A stretch of DNA of 5,665 nucleotides from Acidisarcina sp. (GTDB taxonomy: Bacteria > Acidobacteriota > Blastocatellia > Pyrinomonadales > Pyrinomonadaceae), in NCBI GenBank assembly GCA_021155145.1, contig JAJNPX010000041.1:1-5665 (forward strand), written 5' to 3'. This document shows, one piece after another, positions 1 through 5,159 of the stretch (positions are counted from its first letter, which is position 1; each line of letters starts with the position of its first letter). The position numbers and the translations under genes are program-made. A model generated the notes under the pieces. The model saw only the letters and a program-made list of their open reading frames with translations. It was not told the DNA's origin and searched no databases.

Positions 1-375
1 CGACCATAGTTCATTTTCACCGACGGACGCGATCTCGTCGTGGTTCTTGCGCAGTTCGGCACGTCGTGCGTTAAGAGTATCGACCCCAAACTTCGATGTA
101 GACCCACAAAGATTGATCCAGATCTGGGACCTTTCACGCCGTACTACCGTAAGCCGGTAAACCACCTCCTCAGCGTAGGCGATAAAATGCTCTGACCGTT
201 TCTCATTGCAGAGATCTGATTGGTCGAACCGTATAGGGAGTTTCGGAAAGCTGATCGACAATTTGTGATCGCCGATCCTATACAAGGTCCAATCTATCGG
301 AGCGTCTGTCGAAGCTTGCGGCAGAACCGTGCCGAAAAACATGAGCGGGACGAGGATCATGTATGCTTTGATCAT
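1..375 (-). CDS. Hypothetical secreted protein, 5' part only (C-terminus beyond the window)
   Basis: An open frame of 125 codons with no stop reads from an ATG at 375-373 to the window edge, so the protein is truncated at its C-terminus. An ideal Shine-Dalgarno, AGGAGGT (391-385), lies 9 nt before the ATG and fixes the start. Residues 1-22 look like a Sec signal peptide: Lys3, a hydrophobic core (about 6-18) and a probable cleavage site after LPQA. The mature part begins with W29 and reads as alternating beta-type sequence (DHKLSISFPKLPIRF), followed by a more polar stretch with two cysteines (C63, C94). I do not recognise the family. An exported globular protein of the envelope or periplasm is the most that can be said. 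It is transcribed away from the S41 protease gene and shares its upstream region. That this is a real gene is well supported by the SD, the signal peptide and the long open frame. Confidence 0.72.
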   Translation of the reverse strand, partial: MIKAYMILVPLMFFGTVLPQASTDAPIDWTLYRIGDHKLSISFPKLPIRFDQSDLCNEKRSEHFIAYAEEVVYRLTVVRRERSQIWINLCGSTSKFGVDTLNARRAELRKNHDEIASVGENELWS

Positions 376-422
376 TATGGGATTACCTCCTAGGTCCATT
401 GAACGGCAAAAATTACGCTTGT

Positions 423-489
423 AAGTGTAACCAATAGACTCCTCGCGACAAAATCTCTCGCTCAGCTTAAACTTCTCAAGTGTAAGCAA
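423..489. repeat. Spaced 12-bp direct repeat in the divergent intergenic region
   Basis: AAGTGTAACCAA (423-434) recurs as AAGTGTAAGCAA (478-489), 11 of 12 identical, with starts 55 bp apart. The first copy overlaps the candidate -10 of the minus-strand gene. Such spacing, near five helical turns, could suit a pair of operator half-sites, but chance similarity in AT-rich intergenic DNA is also possible. Confidence 0.3.
424..451 (-). promoter_or_regulatory. Weak candidate sigma70 promoter for the secreted-protein gene
   Basis: On the minus strand, TTGTCG (451-446) and TACACT (429-424) are separated by 16 nt. Each matches the consensus hexamer at 4 of 6 positions. The predicted start lies about 25 nt upstream of the AGGAGGT ribosome site. 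The match is modest; the assignment rests mainly on placement. Confidence 0.3.
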
Positions 490-518
490 CTATTTACGTC
501 GATTTTTCCTCAAATGGA

Positions 519-527
519 TGTTATCAT
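519..527 (+). promoter_or_regulatory. Candidate extended -10 promoter of the S41 protease gene
   Basis: TATCAT (522-527) matches the -10 consensus at 5 of 6 positions and is preceded by TGT (519-521), giving an extended -10 (TGn-TATCAT). No good -35 lies at the right distance (TCGATT at 499-504), which is typical for extended -10 promoters. The predicted start near 534 gives a leader of about 42 nt that carries the AGGAG site. Confidence 0.42.
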
Positions 528-530
528 TTT

Positions 531-542
531 CCGGATATCCGG
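531..542. promoter_or_regulatory. 12-bp perfect palindrome at the predicted transcription start
   Basis: CCGGATATCCGG is a perfect palindrome placed immediately after the candidate -10 of the protease gene, over the predicted start site. It could be an operator for a dimeric regulator or a small hairpin at the 5' end of the mRNA. No known binding motif is recognised. Confidence 0.3.
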
Positions 543-575
543 CCCCTTGAAGTACCTAATAGGAGTGTCTTTATA

Positions 576-2291
576 GTGAATATTCGTCTCACCTTTGCTT
601 TCGTTGTCATTTCACTTATCTTTCCTGCCGCGGCCCTAGGGCAGGTTCGAAACCCGGCCAAGACGCCGGAAAGGCCCGTTGGGGCACGCACGGCTCCGGG
701 TGAGGTCGTAAAGTCTCAGGACATCGAGACCGATGTTGCAGAGGCGCTTGCCGTCATAGAGGGAAATCACGTCGCGGGAAAGAAGCTGGATTATAACGAG
801 ATCGTCAAATCGTCGATCGACGGTATGCTCCACACGCTCGACCCGCACTCTAATTACTTCGACGCAAAGGAGTTCGAGCAATTCAGGACCGATCAGAGCT
901 CGAGATATTTTGGGATCGGTGCAACGATCGGGGATCTCCGCGACACCGACGGAAAGGTGATCGCGACCTATATCCGCGCGACTTTCGAGAATGCCCCGGC
1001 CCATCGGGCTGGCCTGCGTTTCGGCGACAAGATCGTCGAGGTCAACGGGACCAACGTGCTCGGGAAACCGTTCCCGGACGTTCGTAATATGCTTCGCGGT
1101 CCGCGCGGCACACCTGTAAAACTTCTGGTCGAGCGGCACGGTACCGGGAAGCGCGAGATCGTCGACATTATTCGTGATGCGGTGCCGCAGCCTTCCATAC
1201 CGGAAGCATATTTGATCAGGCCCGGCGTCGGGTACATCTCGATGACCGGCGGCTTTAACCAGACGACCTATGCGGAATTTGCCGACGCGATGAAACGCCT
1301 GAAGGCTCAGGGTATGAGAGAGCTCGTCCTTGACCTGAAAAATAACGGCGGCGGCCTCGTCAGCCAGGCATATCGCGTTGCCAACACCTTCCTTTCGTCC
1401 GGGCAGACCGTATTTACACAGATCGGACGCCTCGAAGGGACGTCGGAGAATTACCGTGCCGAGAATGCCGTCCCCGAAACGATGCCCGTGGTCGTGCTCG
1501 TGAATCGAAATTCGGCCTCGGCCTCGGAGATACTCGCCGGTGCCCTGCAGGATCATGACCGAGCATTGATCGTCGGCGAAAACACATTCGGCAAAGGACT
1601 TGTGCAGAATCCGTTCCTGTTGGATTACGGCTCGATGCTTCTGCTTACGATCGCCAAGTACAAGACGCCCTCCGGCCGCGTGATCCAGAGGGATTACTCC
1701 GACGGTAACCTGTACGACTACTACACCAATGGCGGGATAGGCAGCGAACCCGGGGTCGAAACCCCGACAGGGGAAGAGGCCAAGACCGATGCCGGGCGGC
1801 CGGTCTATGGCGGCGGAGGGATCAAGCCGGATGTCCCGCTCAAGGCCGACACGATCACCGTCGAGCAGGCTCGGGCCCAGGCGAAACTTGCCGATCCCAT
1901 TTTCGCTTTCGCCATGGACCTCGCGTATGGAAAGATCAAGGGATTCGAAAATTACATGGTCGATCGCCCGATCACGTTCAACTACGACATAAAGGCATCC
2001 GATTTTCCGGTAACGGAACAGTTGTATTCCGCCTTGAAACAGTACGCGGCCGCGAAGTACAAGACACCGGCGGCACAATTTGATCGCGACAGGCGATTTG
2101 TCGAGAGAACTCTGAGGTCAGAGTTGGTCACGGCAGCCTACGGGACCACATCGTCGCTTCAGGTGTTCAATGAGTTCGATACCCAGCTTTCAAAGGCGAT
2201 CGAACTTGTGCCGCAGGCGAAGCAGTTGGCGATCGAGGGGCAGCGGGCAAAGGCCAATGCGGCGCGGATCCAGAGCGATATAAATAGATAA
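576..2291 (+). CDS. ctp: Periplasmic S41 C-terminal processing serine protease (Ctp/Prc family) with PDZ domain
   Basis: This 571-residue protein belongs to the tail-specific proteases, which trim or degrade envelope proteins from their C-termini. Order of parts: signal peptide 1-22 (probable cleavage ALG|Q); helical N-terminal segment about 50-105 with the family motif DGMLHTLDPHSNYF; PDZ domain about 108-200 (FGIGATIG, HRAGLRFGDKIVEVNG); S41 core about 215-422. The catalytic set is intact: Ser315 in SASASE, Lys340 in TFGKG exactly 25 residues later as in E. coli Prc (S430/K455), and Gln344. VLDLKNNGGG (251-260) and the closing GGIKPDVP (414-421) are also present. A tail of about 150 residues (422-571), rich in Ala, Lys and Gln and probably helical, extends past the normal CtpA end. 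Translation starts at GTG 576 with AGGAG (561-565) 10 nt upstream. The gene appears monocistronic, with its own promoter and terminator. Substrates cannot be inferred. Confidence 0.95.
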   Translation: MNIRLTFAFVVISLIFPAAALGQVRNPAKTPERPVGARTAPGEVVKSQDIETDVAEALAVIEGNHVAGKKLDYNEIVKSSIDGMLHTLDPHSNYFDAKEFEQFRTDQSSRYFGIGATIGDLRDTDGKVIATYIRATFENAPAHRAGLRFGDKIVEVNGTNVLGKPFPDVRNMLRGPRGTPVKLLVERHGTGKREIVDIIRDAVPQPSIPEAYLIRPGVGYISMTGGFNQTTYAEFADAMKRLKAQGMRELVLDLKNNGGGLVSQAYRVANTFLSSGQTVFTQIGRLEGTSENYRAENAVPETMPVVVLVNRNSASASEILAGALQDHDRALIVGENTFGKGLVQNPFLLDYGSMLLLTIAKYKTPSGRVIQRDYSDGNLYDYYTNGGIGSEPGVETPTGEEAKTDAGRPVYGGGGIKPDVPLKADTITVEQARAQAKLADPIFAFAMDLAYGKIKGFENYMVDRPITFNYDIKASDFPVTEQLYSALKQYAAAKYKTPAAQFDRDRRFVERTLRSELVTAAYGTTSSLQVFNEFDTQLSKAIELVPQAKQLAIEGQRAKANAARIQSDINR

Positions 2292-2317
2292 GGTCGGTAC
2301 GATCTGAAACGGTGATC

Positions 2318-2346
2318 AAAAGGAGGGGCGTTCGGTCCCTCCTTTT
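2318..2346. terminator. Bidirectional intrinsic terminator between convergent genes
   Basis: A perfect 10-bp stem, AAAAGGAGGG (2318-2327) with CCCTCCTTTT (2337-2346), encloses a 9-nt loop. It reads A-rich to T-rich on both strands. It lies 26 nt after the protease stop and 4 nt after the stop of the minus-strand membrane-protein gene, so it can end both convergent transcripts. Confidence 0.85.
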
Positions 2347-2350
2347 CGTG

Positions 2351-2515
2351 CTAAAAGAGCCAGCTTATGAGCGCGTAGATACCGTAGCCGATGGCGCCGA
2401 GCAGGACGAGCAGACCGAGGATGGAAAGGCCAACTATGATCTTGAATTTGCGGTACCGATTCTCATCCGGCGGCGAAAGCTGGTTTTGAGGAAAATATGG
2501 CGGAGGTCTATTCAT
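2351..2515 (-). CDS. Small single-pass membrane protein, 54 residues, unknown function
   Basis: ATG at 2515-2513 to TAG at 2353-2351 encodes a 54-residue protein. Residues 1-25 are polar and proline-rich (MNRPPPYFPQNQLSPPDE), then come RYRKFK and one long hydrophobic helix, about 26-53 (IIVGLSILGLLVLLGAIGYG and onward), ending SWLF. The basic residues just before the helix predict a cytoplasmic N-terminus. An in-frame TTG at 2551 would add 12 residues (IVVCRADNLDG), but these look unlike the rest and have no SD, so the ATG is preferred. Only a weak GGATGG precedes the ATG. C or G dominates third positions in the helix-coding half, as in the neighbouring genes, which supports real coding. It ends at the bidirectional terminator, and on its strand it is the first gene after the c-di-AMP riboswitch and its terminator. 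I recognise no family. The gene could be spurious because it is short. Confidence 0.55.
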   Translation of the reverse strand: MNRPPPYFPQNQLSPPDENRYRKFKIIVGLSILGLLVLLGAIGYGIYALISWLF

Positions 2516-2588
2516 ACCATCCAGATTATCAGCCCGGCATACCACAATCAATCAGCGCGGGACCGGCTGCTCCATCTGCCGCTGTGCC

Positions 2589-2623
2589 AAAAGAAAAAGT
2601 TCCGCGATCAACACGGAACTTTT
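2589..2623 (-). terminator. Strong intrinsic terminator downstream of the c-di-AMP aptamer
   Basis: On the minus strand AAAAGTTCCG (2623-2614), a 9-nt loop and CGGAACTTTT (2604-2595) form a perfect 10-bp stem. The T-tract continues as TCTTTT to 2589. This orientation ends minus-strand transcripts. It begins about 107 nt past the aptamer's 3' P1 strand, so it can serve as the riboswitch's expression platform, as the end of the oxidase operon, or both. Confidence 0.82.
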
Positions 2624-2724
2624 CCCCTTTGAGAAGACTGGATGTCTGCTTGATATGTTGGAAAGCAGAGCGCGAAGCGTTCACAAAATCGCACCATGAA
2701 GGCTCTAGTTCTGCAGCAGCTTCT

Positions 2725-2870
2725 TTGCCACACCTACGAGGTTAGCTGACGGGCTAGGAACGAAAGATTATCCCTGAGCTTGACTAAGGCTCTTCGCCCC
2801 CGTCTTGTGCATTGCACATGACCTTGGTTCCCCCGCGTCGCCCGGCTTCGGACGACTTCGGTGATCAACT
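2725..2870 (-). promoter_or_regulatory. c-di-AMP riboswitch (ydaO/yuaA type) aptamer
   Basis: Read on the minus strand, the region carries the conserved blocks of the ydaO/yuaA aptamer in order: GGGGGAACCA (2834-2825), GGGGGCGAAGAG (2801-2790), AGGG (2775-2772), and the signature GTCAGCTAACCTCGTAGG (2750-2733). A closing P1 helix can form from CACC (2863-2860) and GGTG (2734-2731). Two internal hairpins are perfect: TGTGC/GCACA around a 3-nt loop (about 2818-2806) and GAGC/GCTC (2793-2777 region). The family binds c-di-AMP and is normally a genetic OFF-switch acting by transcription termination. Known targets in other bacteria are cell-wall hydrolases and potassium or osmolyte transporters. 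Here the aptamer follows the stop of the DUF420 gene by about 60 nt, has its own candidate promoter, and is followed by an intrinsic terminator and then a 54-residue membrane-protein gene. Identity is from recalled consensus, not a covariance-model search. Confidence 0.88.
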
Positions 2871-2883
2871 TTTCAACATTCGT

Positions 2884-2912
2884 AGAATAGCACAGCGTTT
2901 TGTCAGTTACAA
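2884..2912 (-). promoter_or_regulatory. Candidate sigma70 promoter for the riboswitch transcript
   Basis: TTGTAA (2912-2907) and TATTCT (2889-2884) on the minus strand are separated by exactly 17 nt. The predicted start near 2877 is about 14 nt before the first P1 strand of the aptamer. The same -10, TATTCT, occurs in the candidate ctaB promoter. Read-through from the oxidase operon is an alternative source of the riboswitch RNA, since no terminator is seen between 2930 and 2870. Confidence 0.5.
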
Positions 2913-2929
2913 GAATTTTTCCGGCAAAA

Positions 2930-3376
2930 TCAGCGTCCCGGATAAAGATGATACAGGAGCACGTAAACCGCTACACCCGTTACGGATACATAGAGCCAAA
3001 CGGGGAACACGAGCCGTGCGATCCGGCGATGTTTGTCAAATTGCCCCCTGAGAGCGCGGACCAGGGTGAGGATGACGAACGGTGCGACCCCCGCCGCGAG
3101 GATCGTGTGCGAGGTCAGGATGGTGAAATATACTGGCCTGATCAGCCCCTCGCCGGTGAATTTCGTCGGCCCGAGGCCGAAATAGTACGTGCGAATGGCG
3201 TGGTGGGTCAGGTAACAGACTAGAAACACGGTCGATACCGAGGCGGCGGTGAGCATCGATGCCCGGTGCCTGGGTATTTGCCTGGTTCGGATGAAATAAA
3301 AGCCAAGTAGGAGGAAGACCCCGCTTGTGGCATTGAGGAAGGCGTTCAGGTGCGGAAAAACGTACAGAAGGTCCAT
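2930..3376 (-). CDS. ctaM: DUF420 membrane protein, CtaM/YozB-like cytochrome oxidase assembly factor
   Basis: This 148-residue integral membrane protein has four predicted helices (about 13-29, 41-62, 81-107, 122-143) and matches the DUF420 pattern: an N-terminal PHLNAFLN motif, H37 in RHR, the paired H58-H59 after the second helix start, GEGLIRPVYFTILTSH (75-90) and a C-terminal PVWLYVSVTG stretch. The spaced histidines (9, 37, 58, 59, 90) on membrane segments are typical of the family. CtaM of Bacillus and Staphylococcus is needed to make active heme-copper oxidases. The gene is third in the operon: its ATG directly abuts the TAA of the subunit III gene (no gap), with GGAA (3384-3381) 4 nt before it, so the two are probably translationally coupled. 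Its family is clear; the assembly role is inferred from the family and the neighbours. Confidence 0.88.
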   Translation of the reverse strand: MDLLYVFPHLNAFLNATSGVFLLLGFYFIRTRQIPRHRASMLTAASVSTVFLVCYLTHHAIRTYYFGLGPTKFTGEGLIRPVYFTILTSHTILAAGVAPFVILTLVRALRGQFDKHRRIARLVFPVWLYVSVTGVAVYVLLYHLYPGR

Positions 3377-4111
3377 TTATTTCCAAAATGCGAGCAAGGC
3401 GATGAGGACCACCCAAAGAACGCCCATAAAATGCCAGTACCAGCCGACCGAACGGGCGAGGCTAATTCGATAGGCCGACTCACGGTCGTCGAGAGTAAGG
3501 TACCAATTCTTCAACAGGATCGTGCCGAGGGCGATCACACCTCCCAGCACATGAACGGCATGGACCGCCGTAAGGATATAGAAAAACCCGGCATAGGGGT
3601 TCCCACGCATATAGAGCCCGCGATTTACGAGGGCGAGCCAGACGATTATCTGCGAGGAAATGAAGAGCCCGCCGAGGGCGGTGGTCGCCACGAGAAACCT
3701 CTTTGACCTTTCGTGTTGGCCGCGTCGGATAGCCTTGTACGCGATCTCGTAACAAATACTGCTCGCCAAAATGATCGCCGTGCTTATCCAGACCTGAAAC
3801 GGAAGGTCGAATGGTTTCCATTCCAGCGCACGATTTGTCGCCAGGACGACATATGCGCCGATCAACCCGCCGAACGTCATCAGCACGACGAGCAGCAGGA
3901 ACCATGTGAGAATTCGGGACTTGTCCGGGATGAGGCCGCTTTCGTCGCCCTCCAGGTCGGGGCTGTTCTTGCCGGGGCCGTCGCCTCCGCCTCCATTGCT
4001 GCCGCCGCCATTCTGGCCGTTGCCGCCGGAGGTGCCGGCGCCGAGTACCCGCGAGCCTCTTCGCCTGATGACCTTTTCGTCTATTTCGGTTTCCGCCGTG
4101 CCGACCTGCAT
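3377..4111 (-). CDS. ctaE: Cytochrome c oxidase (heme-copper oxidase) subunit III, 5-helix form with glycine-rich N-terminus
   Basis: The 244-residue product has five predicted membrane helices (about 66-90, 106-127, 138-161, 176-200, 224-243), as in CtaE-type subunit III, which lacks the first two helices of the mitochondrial 7-helix form. Diagnostic features are the HAVHVLGG motif (184-191) and the closing WYWHFMGVLWV (224-234). Subunit III stabilises the catalytic subunit I and its proton-uptake path in the cytoplasmic membrane. The first 65 residues are polar, and 24-47 are mostly Gly, Asn and Ser, probably a flexible cytoplasmic linker. The ATG lies 4 nt after the ctaB stop without a clear SD, which suggests coupled translation. 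An internal start after the linker cannot be excluded, but the open frame and gene packing favour the ATG at 4111. Subunits I and II are not nearby. Confidence 0.94.
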   Translation of the reverse strand: MQVGTAETEIDEKVIRRRGSRVLGAGTSGGNGQNGGGSNGGGGDGPGKNSPDLEGDESGLIPDKSRILTWFLLLVVLMTFGGLIGAYVVLATNRALEWKPFDLPFQVWISTAIILASSICYEIAYKAIRRGQHERSKRFLVATTALGGLFISSQIIVWLALVNRGLYMRGNPYAGFFYILTAVHAVHVLGGVIALGTILLKNWYLTLDDRESAYRISLARSVGWYWHFMGVLWVVLIALLAFWK

Positions 4112-4115
4112 AGAA

Positions 4116-5018
4116 CTAACGCTTATCCAACACCATTACCGCAAAAAGCAGCGGGAGATAGATCACCGAAACAAGAAGCAGACGCCGAGCGGTAGTCGGT
4201 GTCTTTGCCCGTGCCGCCCTGAAGCTCTCGGCCAGGAACCAGACGCCAAGGAGCACCGCGGCCGCCAGAAATGGAAGCCCGCCGAAACCCAGAAAGAACG
4301 GAGCAAGCGAAACGACCACCATCATCAGCGCGAACATCACGATCTGTCTGGATGTGATCTTGCCGCTTGGCTCGACGACCGGGAGCATCAGAATGCCGGC
4401 CTTCGCGTATTGCTCACGATACACGGTGGCGATCGCAAGAAAATGAGGAAACTGCCAGAGAAAAAGGAACGTGAACAGTGCCCAGCCGCCAAGCGTGATC
4501 TCGCCCGCCGCCGCCGTCCAGCCCATCAAAGGCGGCATCGCACCGGGTATCGCCCCGATCGCAGTCGAAACGGGTGTACGCGTCTTGAGCGGCGTGTAAA
4601 GAAACACATAGCCGATGATCACGGTCACGCCGAGCAATGCGGTCAGGGGATTGACCAGAAGGAAAAGATAGGCCTCGGCCGCGAGACAGAGCACGATTCC
4701 GAATACCAGTGCCTCGATCGGAGTGACCCGGCCGGTCGGCAGCGGACGCACCGCCGTTCTGTCCATCAGGGTGTCGGTCGATCGTTCCAGATACTGGTTC
4801 AATGTCGCGACGCCGAATGCGAGGAGGACGATGCCGAGCATCGCGTTCGCGAAAAGCGCAAAGTCGAAAGTGCCCCTGTTCCCGAGATAGAAACCGGCGG
4901 CCGACGTCAGCACCAGCATGAATGCGATGCGCGGCTTGGTCAGCTCGGCGAAGGCACCGATCCTGCTGCGAATGTTTCCCGCCGGCCCGGCGGTTATTTC
5001 TGCGGCTGCTGTTTCCAT
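4116..5018 (-). CDS. ctaB: Protoheme IX farnesyltransferase (heme O synthase)
   Basis: This 300-residue UbiA-superfamily prenyltransferase converts heme B plus farnesyl diphosphate to heme O, the precursor of heme A for heme-copper oxidases. Its length is normal. It shows the LTKPRI motif (26-31), the first prenyl-diphosphate/Mg site NQYLERSTDTLMDRT with N74, E78, D82 and D86, followed by RPLPTGR (91-97). It also has YTPLKTRTP (141-149), IPGAMPPLMGW (157-167), and WQFPHF (188-193) leading to REQYAKAGILMLP (201-213). Glu78 takes the place of the more common Asp; both are acidic and this variant occurs in the family. About eight to nine helices follow the usual plan. The ATG at 5018 has only a weak TAGG (5026-5023) upstream. 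It is the first gene of the oxidase operon and is divergent from resB. Heme A synthase (ctaA) is not in the window, so heme O versus heme A use cannot be decided here. Confidence 0.96.
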   Translation of the reverse strand: METAAAEITAGPAGNIRSRIGAFAELTKPRIAFMLVLTSAAGFYLGNRGTFDFALFANAMLGIVLLAFGVATLNQYLERSTDTLMDRTAVRPLPTGRVTPIEALVFGIVLCLAAEAYLFLLVNPLTALLGVTVIIGYVFLYTPLKTRTPVSTAIGAIPGAMPPLMGWTAAAGEITLGGWALFTFLFLWQFPHFLAIATVYREQYAKAGILMLPVVEPSGKITSRQIVMFALMMVVVSLAPFFLGFGGLPFLAAAVLLGVWFLAESFRAARAKTPTTARRLLLVSVIYLPLLFAVMVLDKR

Positions 5019-5033
5019 TTTGCCTAAAGCTAA

Positions 5034-5061
5034 AGAATAGCTTTTTGCTGCGCATTCTCAA
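5034..5061 (-). promoter_or_regulatory. Candidate sigma70 promoter of the ctaB-ctaE-ctaM operon
   Basis: TTGAGA (5061-5056, 5 of 6 to consensus) and TATTCT (5039-5034, 4 of 6) are separated by 16 nt on the minus strand. The predicted start near 5027 leaves a leader of only about 9 nt before the ctaB ATG, which fits the poor SD. The -35 overlaps one arm of the inverted repeat at 5056-5090. Confidence 0.5.
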
Positions 5062-5090
5062 AGCGACTTCGCCCTCCCGAAGGTTTGAGA
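5056..5090. repeat. Two-part inverted repeat between ctaB and resB, overlapping the ctaB -35
   Basis: TCTCAAA (5056-5062) pairs with TTTGAGA (5084-5090), and inside it CTTCG (5067-5071) pairs with CGAAG (5078-5082) around the loop CCCTCC. An internal loop (4 nt against 1 nt) separates the two stems. It lies upstream of both genes and has no T-tract, so an operator or structured DNA site is more likely than a terminator. Confidence 0.45.
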
Positions 5091-5119
5091 GTCATAAAGC
5101 AAAACTTATTTCTTAAAGT

Positions 5120-5148
5120 GTGACAAGATAGAGATGCTGTTCTATGAT
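5120..5148 (+). promoter_or_regulatory. Sigma70-type promoter of resB, predicting a near-leaderless mRNA
   Basis: GTGACA (5120-5125) and TATGAT (5143-5148) each match the consensus at 5 of 6 positions, with an ideal 17-nt spacer. The predicted start at about 5154-5156 is only 4-6 nt before the resB ATG at 5160. No Shine-Dalgarno is present there, which agrees with a leaderless or nearly leaderless transcript. Confidence 0.62.
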
Positions 5149-5159
5149 TTTAGTATTAA

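Noticed and set aside
636..2078. 480-codon open frame on the minus strand opposite the S41 protease gene
   Set aside because: It is fully antisense to a protein with intact catalytic motifs, has an unlikely composition and no domain; it is a shadow of the GC-rich codon pattern.
2525..2545. Promoter-like GATAAT (2530-2525) just before the small membrane-protein gene
   Set aside because: The only -35-like sequence (TTGATT) is about 15 nt away, too close for a good sigma70 site, so independent leaderless transcription is possible but not supported enough to list.
2516..2551. TTG start extending the small membrane protein by 12 residues
   Set aside because: No SD precedes the TTG and the extra residues do not fit the proline-rich N-terminus; the ATG at 2515 is simpler.
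2608..2697. 29-codon minus-strand ORF (ATG at 2697) between aptamer and terminator, a possible leader peptide
   Set aside because: There is no Shine-Dalgarno, it ends inside the terminator loop, and the sequence shows no regulatory-peptide feature such as a run of one amino acid.
2312..2745. Plus-strand frames of 106 and 82 codons (2312-2632, 2497-2745)
   Set aside because: The first begins at the terminator and runs antisense to the 54-residue gene; both cross the minus-strand terminator stem and have no SD or recognisable protein features.
2812..3223. Plus-strand frames of 79 and 107 codons over the riboswitch and the DUF420 gene
   Set aside because: They are antisense to the conserved aptamer and to a DUF420 gene with clear membrane helices; the translations are charged and featureless.
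3906..5027. 373-codon open frame on the plus strand across ctaE and ctaB
   Set aside because: It spans two well-identified minus-strand genes and their junction, and the translation is Arg/His/Glu-rich low complexity without any motif.
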